Shown here: positions 28,263-39,400 of the stretch, piece by piece
Layout: each line of letters opens with the position of its first letter
Numbering within the stretch: position 1 is the stretch's first letter
From: Certhia americana
Lineage: Eukaryota; Chordata; Aves; Passeriformes; Certhiidae
Direction: 5' to 3'
DNA length: 64,000 nt
NCBI GenBank assembly: GCA_018697195.1
Contig: CM031858.1
Coordinates: 127,791,133 to 127,855,132 of the forward strand
Made by a program: the position numbers and the translations under genes
The notes under the pieces: generated by a model
What the model saw: only the letters and a program-made list of their open reading frames with translations
The model's database searches: none
Told to the model about the DNA's origin: nothing

Positions 28263-29674
28263 TGCCATGGTTTCAGTTTGAAACCAGGCAGAAACACTAA
28301 TTCGTGTTGTGGTTTTGGTTTGTCAATTTGAAACTTTCCAATCAAGAGCAAATCAGGTTTAAGCTTAAAAGTAATAAAACTTTATTAAATAATACTAAAA
28401 GGAAAAAACAAAGAATCAGAATGAAACTTTCAAAACACTTTTCTCTACTAACTATTTACTTTCTTACTCTAATATAAAATGACAAAACTTGGATTCTCAG
28501 TCATTACTCTTAAAATAGTAATTTCTCCATTTATCAAGGCAAAAGGAGTTTCTCTTGAATACTATAGAGATTTTTTACAAGATACTAGTTTTCTTGTTCT
28601 CACATTTCATGAATGGCCCACCAGGAGAAGAAAATTTGTCATTGTGAAGTCCTTTCCCATGAGACAGCCTCCACAGCCACTCATGGGCCATATCAGTTTA
28701 TTAGGATACAGTTTAAGGATGCTTCTTCTAGTATAAAACAAGAGTTCTCTTCATTTATCTCATTTTCATTTCAAGAAATAGAGGTCATCTCTCAATGGGC
28801 AGAGGGTGTCATTTCTCTCTTTTTTGGTCTTCCTTTGCTTACATTTTTCTATCAGATTACAATTACATCAATTTACAGCTATGACTAGAACTTTGTATCT
28901 CTTTAAAAGCATTTTATACAGGTTTTAATTTATTTTCTATGGCTTTACAAGAGAAGTGGAACTTAAGTAGGCCACTCCTTTAATTTTTCTTTTAACTTAA
29001 AATTATTTTCTTACTTTCTCTGACATTAGGTCTCACTCTGTGTCTTTACATTTTATCTGGTCTCTTCCTTATCTCACTGGGCAAGATTCATGCTTTGGAA
29101 GTTTCATCTGGTTAGGAAAGAGTTAACATTTCCACTTGGGCATACAGTGCCACTTCTCAGTCTCAAACACATATTATTGATAGCTCTAAGACAGCATCTT
29201 AGCCACTTGCTACTGCATTAAAAACTTTCTTCAACGATTGTGCTAAAAAAACCTGAATGTCCTTTCCTCCCCTAGCCTGGGACCTGGCTTGGACCTCCCC
29301 TGCTTGGCTGTGTGTGCCTGTGCAGTGGGCCTGGCCTGCAGCCGCTGCTTCCAGGGCCCCACAGCCTTCCCTCCCTGCCCAGCCATGCCTGGAGAGGGGG
29401 AAAAAAAATCCCACCCAGTCAGTGCCACAGCAAAAAGAGGGCTCTGCCCTGCCAAGACAGAATCAGTAACTTGAGAAGAGTCCCAGCCCCGCAGCAGAGC
29501 CTGCCCAGCCCAGCCCTGCTAGTGGGACCAGGCCAGCCCTGTTACCTGTACTTAGACTAGAAGCACAAGCTTTGTTTTCCTTGAAATGCAATATTCCCAG
29601 AAACAAAATACTATCCAATTGATTTAACTTCAAAGCCAGCCAGCTCACTTCCATGGGCTGGTCAAACTAACACA
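28263..29674 (-). mobile_element. Solo LTR of an endogenous retrovirus, antisense
   Basis: On the + strand the block begins TGCCATGG and ends AACACA, giving TG...CA ends, and it is flanked by the 6-bp repeat CCTTAC. A 6-bp duplication is typical of ERVK/beta-like integrase. Minus orientation is inferred from a TATA-like GTATAAAA at 28912-28919 and AATAAA sites at 28697-28702 and 28381-28386, all on the minus strand. The GC-rich part at about 29257-29560 would lie in U3. About 1.41 kb is long for an avian LTR, so another insertion or a non-autonomous element is possible. No primer-binding site, gag, pol or env was seen alongside. Confidence 0.7.
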
Positions 29675-29680
29675 CCTTAC
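29675..29680. repeat. Target-site duplication, right copy
   Basis: CCTTAC directly after the CA end at 29674. CTTAC happens to repeat once more just after it. Confidence 0.75.
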
Positions 29681-29953
29681 CTTACATGTGGCAGATGATG
29701 CATGATGGAAACCTGTCTGGACTTCAATCAGTCATGGAGCTAATGCAGAATGTGGGGGTTTTTATTACGGTTTTTTTGTATGTGCCCTCATATGCACAGG
29801 TGCTCTGTAATTTGCACAGAAAATCAGCAGGTTGGTCTGTACAATTAAGGACATTGTTTTTAACTTCAGTAATTGTAAATCATTTCCACATGGAAGATAA
29901 GGATAGCACTGCAAACTTGTTTTTTCTCTGTGAAGGTATCTGAGTAATGAATT
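29681..29953. other. Spacer between LTR and CR1
   Basis: About 270 bp of AT-rich sequence with no feature recognised. Confidence 0.6.
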
Positions 29954-30729
29954 AATCACAGAATCAAGGCACTTGGCCTTGATGAACTTCATGAGGTTCA
30001 CCTAGTCCCACCTCTCGAGCCTGTCAAAGTTCCTCTGGTTGTATCCCTTCCCTGTGTTGTAAACAACACCACACATCTTGGTGTTGAATAAAAATTTGCT
30101 GAGAGTGAACTCAGTCCCACTGTCCATGTCAATGACAAGTATGTAAAAGAGCATCTTTCCCTACACTTGTCCCTGAGAAATGCCACTTGTCACTCATCTC
30201 CACTTGGGTGTCAGGCTGTTGGCTGCAACCCTTTGACTGGGAACATCCAGCCCATTCCTTACCCATGAAGTGGTCCATCCATCAAGGCCATGTCTCTCCA
30301 GTTTAGAAGCAAAAATATCATTTGAGACATAATCAAATACCTTACACAACTCCAGGTCAATAATGTTAGTCACTCTTCCTTGATTCATCATTTCTGTAAT
30401 CACATCAGAAAAGGCCACCAAATTTGTCAGGCATAATTCTCCCTTAGTGTAGCCATGCTGGCTATCATCAGTCACCTCCTTATTTTCCATGTGCCTTAGC
30501 ATAGCTCCCAGGAAGATCCGATTCATGATGTTGTTAGGCACCAAGATGAGATTGATAATATGAATAATGGCTTAGCCACTTCTTCTACCAGTTCCCTCTA
30601 GACCTGTGGATGAATTCCATTAGGTCCCATGGAGGGGACAGGGACACATTCAGGTTCCTTATGTGGCCTTGAACTTGGTCATCTCATTCTGCCATGGGTC
30701 CAGAATTAAACGAGTTCAGTCCTACTAAG
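29954..30729 (-). mobile_element. CR1 LINE fragment, reverse transcriptase remnant
   Basis: Read on the minus strand, the frame at 30544-30194 carries CR1 ORF2 reverse transcriptase blocks: QHGYTKGELCLTNLVAF, then a KVFDYVSND segment matching the usual KAFDTVPH region, then KLERHGLDGWT and a QRVAANS stretch. It continues, with frame breaks, to MDSGTEFTLSKF and VNLMKFIKAKC. Right after KAKC the minus strand reads GATTCTGTGATT, like the CR1 3' octamer tail (ATTCTRTG), so the usual remaining ORF2 and 3' UTR are missing. Sequence toward 30720 is more upstream CR1. The copy is decayed, with stops and indels, and is inactive. Confidence 0.88.
30726..30729. repeat. Target-site duplication, left copy (4 bp)
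   Basis: TAAG precedes the TG end of the LTR at 30730 and recurs at 31434-31437. Four matching bases alone are weak evidence, but they coincide with TG and CA ends. Confidence 0.65.
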
Positions 30730-30988
30730 TGTCTTGGGCTGCAGTGCAGGATGTAACCCGAAGTGTGTATTCTATAACCATTTGTTGAAACTGGGGTGGG
30801 GGGTTGAGGGGTGACCCTCTGTCATGGGTCAGCTGTTAAAAACCTGCTGGGGCAGTTTTCTTATCTCCTCCACAACCCAGCCTCCCTCCAGGGAGAGATC
30901 TTCTGCAAATGGGCCACTGAGTCTCACTGATAAAATTACATCATGGAAAATGCTCCATCCAGGAGGAAGAGCTAAGCATTCTTACCTG

Positions 30989-30997
30989 GATAAAAAT
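30989..30997 (+). promoter_or_regulatory. TATA-like box of the solo LTR
   Basis: GATAAAAAT, about 300 bp upstream of the LTR's AATAAA, in the place expected for the U3 promoter. Activity is unknown. Confidence 0.45.
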
Positions 30998-31285
30998 CTG
31001 GGAGTTGGAACACCAAAGCAGACTTTCCACTGGATTCTTAGAGGAAGACCAGACCCATCTATCACCACTGGACCTTCCGTGGAAAAATGCACCTTTCTAC
31101 AGGATCATCACTTCAACAGAGCCACATCTGCCCCTCCAGAAGTACTGCAGCCACCATTGAATGGGACTGCTACCAAAACCCTGACCCACAGGGTGTCAGG
31201 TTGTATTCTGACTCTGTCAGTGGGTTTGTTTGGTTTTTTTCTTTTGTAATACTGCTTTTTAATTTTTTTTCATTTTCATTCCCCT

Positions 31286-31291
31286 AATAAA
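31286..31291 (+). terminator. Polyadenylation signal of the solo LTR
   Basis: AATAAA inside the LTR at 30730-31433, followed by T- and GT-containing sequence. Expected R-region signal; present activity unknown. Confidence 0.6.
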
Positions 31292-31433
31292 GAACTATTC
31301 CTATTCCAATATCTTTGCCTGAGAGCCCCTTAATTTCAAAATTATAATAATCTGGAGGGAGGAGGTTTTTATTCTCCATTCCAAGGGAGGCTCCTGCGTT
31401 CCTTAGCACACACCTGTCGTTCAAACCACAACA

Positions 31434-32595
31434 TAAGCCAGGTTGACATTAGTGCTATTGGTCACAGGATTTCCAATCAGCTCAGAGAAAGACTGTGCAT
31501 TCCCATGGACTCTTATTTACTATATTGCACCAATATAATATTACCTGTGGGGTGACAGGTTCATTGGCAATCAGCCATTTCAGCCACAAAAAAAGAAAAA
31601 AAAACTTGTGGGTTTTTTTTGTTTTGTTTTGTTTTTTATTTTTTTTTTTTTTTTTTTAAATTTTTTATTTTAACTGAACACAAAGCTGTACAGTGGAAGC
31701 ACTGGGACTCAAGGTTTGGTGATGGAGAGGGAGTGTTACTGACCCTTCCTGTGGAAGGCAAATTTCTGGTTCTCTCTGTGGACATTAGTACCTGAAACAA
31801 AGTTCATTTTGTAGATATTTAAAGGCTAGCAAGTCCTGTGTTAAATATGTAAGGGCTTTCACTGTATCTTTAGGCTTGTTAAAAACAAGACTGCATTGTT
31901 AACCCCTAACTGAAAGCATGTCTTGAACTGTCTAGGGCTCTGACTGTGACTTACTTACATGAAAAATTTCTGCACAGGAAGCACATTCCTTCATAGCAGG
32001 GTGGAGCGTGTGGGATGTAATTTGGAAAATCTGTATTACATTCCTGCTTTATATGATTCCCCCAAAAATGTTATCGGTCTTCACTAACTATAAAGTCTTA
32101 AGGAAACTGAACTGGAACAGCTGAATACTGTTTTGTGAACAGTCTTCTAGTTTCATCTGGGCACATCTTCAGCAGGGAGGATCTGGGGATACCAACCTGT
32201 GCTAAAGCTGAGCAGCCAAATTAGCACAAGATTAAGTCCAGACTCCCTGGGCCACAGTCAGAGCAGAGCCCCACACTGACATGGCTGCACGGCGTAGGAA
32301 TTGGAGCTGGCTGGTGTCTTGCTGGGAATGTGTGAGGGTAGCTGAACTCTAGGGTTGTTTGCCCATGATTCTATAGCCATGTCCTTCTTGCATGTCAGAA
32401 GTGTCTTCTCACAATGCCTTCCATGGCAGGAACTTCATCACACAGTGAAATACAATTAACAAGAAACAGGAAAAGTGGATACTAAGCATATCCTGGTAAT
32501 TTCTGTATCTTCAGAAATTGCGTGAGGGCAAAGGAGAGGAGGACTACTTGTTTGAATGATGTTAACATGTTTGCATCTTGTCAAAAATGTCACCA
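31434..32595. other. Spacer with poly-A/poly-T low-complexity tract
   Basis: No gene. 31434-31437 is the right TAAG flank of the LTR. 31588-31672 holds an A-rich run and then a long T-rich tract, partly self-complementary. The rest, including a slightly GC-richer part at about 32.15-32.45 kb, is not recognised. Confidence 0.6.
31588..31672. repeat. A-run and T-run low-complexity tract
   Basis: A-rich 31588-31604 is followed by T-rich sequence with GTTTT units from about 31612 to 31672. The two halves could pair as a weak hairpin. Confidence 0.9.
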
Positions 32596-32624
32596 AATCA
32601 CAGAATAACAGAATGGGCCAGGTT

Positions 32625-32630
32625 GGAAGG
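32625..32630. repeat. Target-site duplication, left copy
   Basis: GGAAGG, part of the CR1 sequence, directly before the LTR's TG at 32631. Identical to 33321-33326. Confidence 0.88.
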
Positions 32631-33320
32631 TGATGAAGCCCACCAGAGCTTGGGCTAGTTCAAACAACACCAGTGCTGTGCCAGGTGTGGAGAACTGCAG
32701 CGTGGGGTTTGTGCCAAGATCTGAGCCTTCAGAGCTACTTGCTCTTCAGTGGAAGGGCTCTCACTGCAGTCAGGGGGTGGGTAAAGGAGAAGGAGGAGGC
32801 TCTACAGTGCTGAGGTTCCAACAGGAGGTTTATCCAGGTTGAAGGGATCAGGAACCAAAGAGCCTTGAACACTGCTGTGCTCAGGATTTTATACAGCACC
32901 AGAGCAAGGGGTGAGTACCAAACACAATCCAGTGAGGGATCAGCAGGGGCAGAGTGAAGGGGTTAGAGCATTTCTTTGGGGCCAGCTGGGGCAAGTGGGA
33001 ACACAGGGCAGGTCACATGGTCCAATGGAGCATCGAGGGTTAGGAAACACCCAGGAACACCCAGGGGGAGGTACGCTCAAAGGATTGGTTCAGGGTTGGA
33101 GTGACATGGAAGGTGCCAGAACAAGGGGCAGGGTAACAGTGATTGATAGGGAAGGAGCTGGAACAAGGGGTGGGGAAATGCCATACAAGGTAACTTAGGG
33201 GAGGATACAACTTCAGGAATAAACCAACTCAGGGAGAACATGGGATAACATAACAACAAACTATTAACTTTGAAACTTTAACAATAAACCACTTAAATGA
33301 AACAAATACTGGCCACAACA
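32631..33320 (-). mobile_element. Solo LTR nested in CR1 (ERVK-like)
   Basis: A 690-bp block with TG...CA ends (TGATGAAG on the left, CCACAACA on the right) sits between two copies of GGAAGG that belong to the interrupted CR1. The 6-bp duplication points to an ERVK/beta-like integrase. Minus orientation is supported by a TATA-like GTATAAAA at 32887-32894 and, about 55 bp further along, a GATAAA at 32829-32834 where a polyadenylation signal is expected. Read on the minus strand the LTR begins TGTTGTGG. No internal retroviral sequence remains, so it arose by recombination between two LTRs. It is younger than the CR1 copy. Confidence 0.87.
32887..32894 (-). promoter_or_regulatory. TATA-like box of the nested LTR
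   Basis: GTATAAAA on the minus strand, positioned between the U3-like right part and the short R/U5 left part of the LTR. Confidence 0.5.
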
Positions 33321-33326
33321 GGAAGG
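33321..33326. repeat. Target-site duplication, right copy
   Basis: GGAAGG directly after the LTR's CA end, continuing as the CR1 sequence GGAAGGGACC. Confidence 0.88.
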
Positions 33327-33475
33327 GACCACAGTCACCATCTGATCAACCTTCCTCTTCAAGCAGGGTCAGCCCAGAGCACATAGCATATGTGCCTATA
33401 GCATAGCATATGGATTGTGTCCAGACACATATGAATATTGACATTGAGGGAGACTCTACAACCTCATTATTTTTC

Positions 33476-36400
33476 TCCGAATATTTCCTTCTTTAAATTT
33501 TATTAATAAAGTAAAACTGCAGTACTTCTGCAAGTTCAGAGGGCATGAATTTGGAATACAACAATAATACTAATAATACTAAAAAGCTTTGCAAAAACTT
33601 TTTTTTTATTAATGTCCCTGTAACACACATACCATTTATGTGTGGACTTAGATATACTGCCTCAACATTAATTAGACAATATGTTGCAGTACTGAGAAAA
33701 GGTTGTTGTATTTACTGTTCTATTTCTTAGATGTATGTATGGTAAAAGTATAAGGAAGCAATTTGAAACTGATAAATAGAATCTTTTTCTTATGCTTATT
33801 TAATATGCAGGATTTTGAATGCCAGTTGTCTGATCACTTGAAAGTATCACTATTTTTAACTGCTATGCATTTGTCTTTCAGGAACCACATCAGCTTGGTG
33901 GCAATTGATCACTGTTTTCCTTCTTTTAAAGCATATCTAAATTTTTAATAACAACTTATTTTCCATTTTTCAAAATCTAGTTATAACATGCAAAATTAAT
34001 GCCAAAGGCCAACATTTAATTATGATGTGCTGCTAATGGCACCTCTGGTGTGGTACTCGGAAGTAGTAATATTTTTTATGGTTTAGTTCTTTGTGGTTTT
34101 TTAGAATACACTTTATCTGTCAAAAAAGTAGTTTAAGTGTTGCTAATATTTGCGAGCTCCTGGCTAAAAAAATACAATTTTATTTAGTGCTTTGTAAAGA
34201 ATTGAACGTTGCATCTAGAAAATGTGGAACATCTGTAGCTTTGAGAATTCATTATTTTATGTTATCATATTTCCTACTTTTCTAAAATCTCACCTACACA
34301 AATCAGTATTCTGCAAGTGAAACACAACTGTTCTCACAAGTTTCATTCCTGGATACAATCCTTACCAAACAGTGAGATAGGTATTCTAAAAATGGGCTAG
34401 TCATCACAGCTTTAGAGAAAAGCTTGGTAAAATAATATTTAAGATCATGGAATAGCATTAAAAGTAGCACCAATGTATTTAATAAAAGAAATACAATGAT
34501 ATTTTAATGTTAAATTATTTTCCCTAATAATCTAATACTTTAGGTCATGCAATTAACAGTGTAGTATCTTCTAAAAGGTATGGAAATTGTAGAAATTTCC
34601 TTTTAAATATTGTTTCTGTTTAAATGGATCTTTTCTGACGTTAAAATCTTATCTCTTCCAGAGCTGCAGGGAAAAAGTCAGAACATTTTATATCATTAGA
34701 ATCTGCAGTCTCATCTTCTCAGAGAGAATCAGAACAGTCTGCTTCCTGAAGAGACCAAGATTTAAAAATATTAAAATCATGAGTTGTTATTTTTCAATGC
34801 AAAAAACAAAAAAATGCCTATGTATAAAACATTTGAAAGGTATGTGTTCTGCATGCATAGAAAACAAGTGCAAAGTTATAAAAATTTTATTGACACTTTT
34901 ATTTGGGAAGATTTGCATAGCTTGTAGCTTATCCACCTCAAAACTTCTGGTTTTAATCCTTTACTATATGCAGTGCTATCTTGTATTCTGTATTCATGAA
35001 TCATAAAAGGCATTGAGATAGAAGTGACAAATTTCTAAGTCACATGGAAACTATAGTCCTCATTTCTCTTGCTCACCTCATTTTCACTCTGCTAGTATAT
35101 GTATCTCAGGTTAAGCTCTGAACATTTCACAGCTCTCAAAAGCTTCAAACAGCTCCCACTTTTGACTCTCAGAGCAAGATGTTGAAAAGAAATAACATTC
35201 CTCTTAAACAAATGTGAAAATTTTTTGCTTACCACTTAGTTCCAAAATTGAGATTTCCCAAAATCTAAAGCAGACACCTTGTTCCATGAACACTTTCTTT
35301 TTACCACTAATATAAAAACATTTGAACTGAGGGTACTTATCATAGAAAATATCTGAAAGTTACCCATTTTTATCTTTTCCATGTTAGTATCTATGTAAAC
35401 CCAAATTACATATGCATGGAGGTAGAAATATTAATTTAACTATGGAACTTAAGTCATTTCTTTGCATCACACTTTGCATTGTGGCACAGCTCTTAGACTT
35501 GGTGTGAAAGAGTTATATTATGATGTTGCATTGCAAGAAACCCTCCAATGACTTATTCAGTCCTCCATTTTTCAAGTCATGAATTTTATGAAGATGCAGG
35601 ATCCAGAATGACTGATTTTACAACCTAAAAGTAGAGATTGGATTCTTTTTATGGCAGAAAAACATCTAAAATGAGATGCTTTACACACCTCTTTTTCTGT
35701 TTGTGTTGGAAACTGAGCTGTTCGCTATTTGTTCAAACTGTTTTGCCTTTTAACTAGCACAGTATAATCATTTAAACATGAGGATTTAGATGTATTCTAG
35801 CTCATAAATGGTTCCTCACGTTTATTTCAGAGCAAGCTATCAAGTTTTCAGAAAAATGACTTGTGTTCATCTTGAGAACCTTAGTACAGATAAGATGATA
35901 AAATTTCAGTTAGTATTGCCACATTGAACTTCATAAATGGCACTTAGGTACATAAACTTGTTCTAAATCTTATATGCAATAAAAGAGAAATTCAACTAAA
36001 AAAAAAAAGAAGTAATTTTTCTCACGTGTAATCTTATTTTCTTTATGAAAAAGATGTTACTCTATTTGGAAAATCAACATAAAACTGGTAGATTTATGTG
36101 GGCTTTAGATTATGTATAGACCTGTAACTTTCTACGCAGAAGTGAATTTCTTCTATGGTAAATGAATAATATCTCCTATGTCAGCTTGATATGTGCCTAG
36201 CACAGCAGGGACTTGATTCTGATTAATGACTGCAATATTGTTTGTTTCATTTTGCTTTTGCTGCTAATCAAATCATATAAATATATTTTACTCTTCCAAA
36301 CCATAGGAGATGATCTGCATCAAATGAAATATGTTTTATTTTCATTAAACCATCAATTCAAATAGAAAGGTAAAATCATAAGCATTGTTGGTTAACAGGT

Positions 36401-39400
36401 GCTTTCAAGCTATTAATTTAAACAAATAATATTTAGCTTAATATCCAAAATGTATGATATACTTTATCATCTAGTGAATGAAATAGAATAGTTTAGGAAA
36501 GTTTATCTCTTTTCTAGGACATACAGACGTGCTCTCATGACTGTTTTTCCAATCTTCTCCATCTTTGTGATACACAGAGTGTGATCCTTTCAATAATCCT
36601 GCCTTGAGAAAAAAACCCAACATTTGTAAAAAACCTGTTTTTGCCTCTAACACTAGTGCTATTCTTCTTCTTCACAATGAGAATATGATCTTGGCACAGA
36701 GCTCCTGGCTGATTCATTAAGTTGGTGGTGAGCTTTTAGGGTCCAGGCTGTGCTAACATAGTGTGCCCACACTATTTGAATAATTCCAAGCAATGAATGT
36801 TCAGGTTTTGTCTCTTCTGATGTCAGCCTTTCTGTAAAGACAAAGGAGAAGGTGGGATGGATCATGAGTATGTCTGAGGGAGAGGTTTCCAGTCTGAAGG
36901 ATACAGCAGGGAAAAGAAAACAATTTGATCACAGTGAGAGCCTGAGAACCTTCAGCTCAAACAGAGAGGGGAAGAAAAAAGGTAAAAAGGAACAAGCATC
37001 AGGTATCCTTACCATGGAGGCAGCAGAAGACAACAGAGAAATAGGTTAAGTTTGCGATAGCCCAAGATGTCTCTGAACCAAGTCTACATGTCAAGGATAT
37101 CCTTTCAAGGAAGAACTCAATAAATTTTTTATTGCTAGGCAGACAGTCATTCTAAATTCTGTCTGCTTTAAAGTTTATACTCCAATGAAACATACCTTTT
37201 CCAGTTTAAGAGCCAATATTAGAGCTTGTCTAGAGGAGATCACATAAAGGACAAGTTCTAGACATATCCAGTTCAAAGTTTTGTCCAAGTCAGTGTTCAA
37301 TCACATTCAACTAGCTTTGACTGTTCATACACATTAAGATATCAGAAGCTGTCCAGTGCCTTTAGTGTACTACACCACTGAAGATAATGAGAGGAACAGT
37401 GTATATGGTCATAAAGAGAATTCAGCAAAGACTGTTTTCCTTTAGAATGCAGGCTAAGTCTGATGTGGTTGGTTTGGCACAGATGCCTCTGTGTAGTTTT
37501 TCTCTCCTATATACAATTATGGGCTTACTAAATGAACAAATTGTACAGGCTATACAGTCAGAAGGGCCAAACAGCAAATCAAAGAGCTGTGAAGTATGGC
37601 ATAAGACAATATGTCTTTACTGGTAGCTTTATTGTATCTCTAAGTAGTTTTACTTTGTTGCCTTAAGATTTTTTTATAGATTCTCTGTCCAGAAGTATTC
37701 GGGGTTAAATACCTGACTTAATTTGAGAGTAAAAGGATGCCAGTCATTAAATAAAGTCATTGGACTCAATATAAAGATGAAACCAGTGCAGCTGTGTAAG
37801 AAACCCCATTCCCTGGATCTGTATGTATCCTCTGTTTGAAAACATCCATCGTCTCCTTCAGCCTGGAGCACGTGAACTAATTCACTATCCTATTTCTAAC
37901 CCAAGAGAATTGAAATTCAAGGGCAAACTGGGTCCTATTGGAATGAACTTTATAAGTTCCTAATGGATGGTTGTTATCAAAGACCTTCTATTTTTCCATC
38001 CCTAGACAATTTTATGTTTTTGTTTGTTGGCTTGTTTGTTCCTATTTTCCAGCTTTGTTAATTAGAATTTAAACCTCATTGGTGTTTCCAAGTACTCTCA
38101 TCAAGGTCATGGTACCAGTAACATTGGATATATGGGAAAAATAAACTTACTTATCAGAAAAGCTTTCAGGTAGAGATAAGAATTCAGTGCAGTTGCAAGA
38201 AAGAGAGAGATAAGTGGATTCTGAAGTGTCTTGGATTTGAAACAGATGCATATGCACACTCATCCATAAAGATTTGGATGAGGAAAAGTCTATCAGGCTG
38301 TTTGACCTTGTCTCAAAACAAGAGGCATATAAAGCATTCTTCCCTCACAGAGGTGAGACAGGGAAAAGCTCTGAAACTCCACCAGACAAGGCCCATCTGC
38401 CTTGGGTCTGTTAAATGACACAGAGGTGGCTGTCACTGGAAGAGCTCCTAGGAAAGTCCAACACTCTACCAAGAGGCTGCCAGGGTAGCTTTCCCAATAT
38501 GGGACACTATGGATATCTAGAGGCACTTCCACTCTTCTTTTTCCCCTTAGCATGCCATTTCTACTTCCAAGATTTAACTTTGCTACTGTTTCTTCTTGCC
38601 TCATCCTTTATATATCTTCCAAAATATTAATAACATCTAAGTTACTCAACACCCTTCTGTTTACAGAGAGTCTGACAAATACTTTATAAAAAATAGATCA
38701 GTGAGTCTTCCTTTTCCTGTAATTTATTCTTTCTCCTAAAGCATATGTAAAACTATCAAAAGGAATGTAAGCACTTAATTGCTTAAATTCTGTTGACATT
38801 GAATGAAATGTAAACAATCCCCAGATTCACCAATAATTTCTGACATAGAATGTCAGCTTCAAAACCATGTAGCTGCTTTTGAAAATGTTACCTTTTTTCT
38901 TTCTAGTAATTTTATCTGAAATGATGTTCTTTAGTTTTTCTAAGAAGGTACATTGAAGTCTGATTAAATTGGTGGAAACACGACATTAAAGTTACAGGTT
39001 TTGATTTTTTGAATTACACATGACAAAACCAGGAAAAAACAAAAATAATTGAAAAAATATAAATATAAATGTGATTTAGGGATATGTTTCATTCTTCTAA
39101 GAAAATTCAAATGTAGTCTGTAGCAGTATTTTTCTTTGAATTAAAAAAGACAAAATTAGTTATTCCTGGAATATAATTAAAAATATTTTAAATGAAAGGT
39201 TTTTATGTGGGATTAAGCAAAACTTGAAATGAACTAACACATATGACTGGTAAAGCATCAAACTTTAAGTTCTTTTATGCCTAATGTCTTCCTGATGGTG
39301 GCACTGGCATATTCTGCCTTGCATGCATTTACACCAGTTTTGAAGATCAAGATGAAAGGCATGAACAGAAATCCCAGCTACCACACTGTTTTTGAGAAAT

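Larger units (their letters stand above)
30730..31433 (+). mobile_element. Solo LTR of a passerine-type endogenous retrovirus
   Basis: A 704-bp block begins TGTCTTGG, ends CCACAACA and is flanked by TAAG on both sides. It has a TATA-like GATAAAAAT at 30989-30997 and a polyadenylation signal AATAAA at 31286-31291, followed by a U5-like tail with GAGAGCCCC. The text matches, from memory, an LTR family common in songbird genomes. A 4-bp duplication would suit an ERV1/gamma-like integrase. No primer-binding site or coding region adjoins it, so it is a solo LTR. It starts where the CR1 remnant stops. A 141-codon frame inside it (30824-31249) is not a gene. Confidence 0.85.
32596..33475 (-). mobile_element. 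CR1 LINE 3' end, split by an LTR
   Basis: The left piece (32596-32630) reads on the minus strand as a CR1 3' tail ending in ATTCTGTTATTCTGTGATT, preceded by the CCTTCCAACC-type segment. The right piece (33321 to about 33475) continues the same CR1 3' UTR, including the stretch equivalent to 'GGGACC...CAACC' and 'GAGACTCTACAACCTC' on the + strand. Between them lies the LTR at 32631-33320. Removing the LTR and one 6-bp duplication restores a continuous CR1 tail. The outer (5') end fades into unmatched AT-rich sequence near 33475. Around 33380-33415 there is a small local duplication of AGCATA-type units. Confidence 0.85.

Noticed and set aside
29199..29560. Cluster of overlapping frames on both strands in GC-rich sequence
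   Set aside because: They overlap in many frames, are Pro/Ala/Gly-rich and lie in the U3-like part of the LTR candidate. High GC lowers stop frequency.
30824..31249. 141-codon frame
   Set aside because: Entirely inside the solo LTR; no domain, and the LTR explains the sequence.
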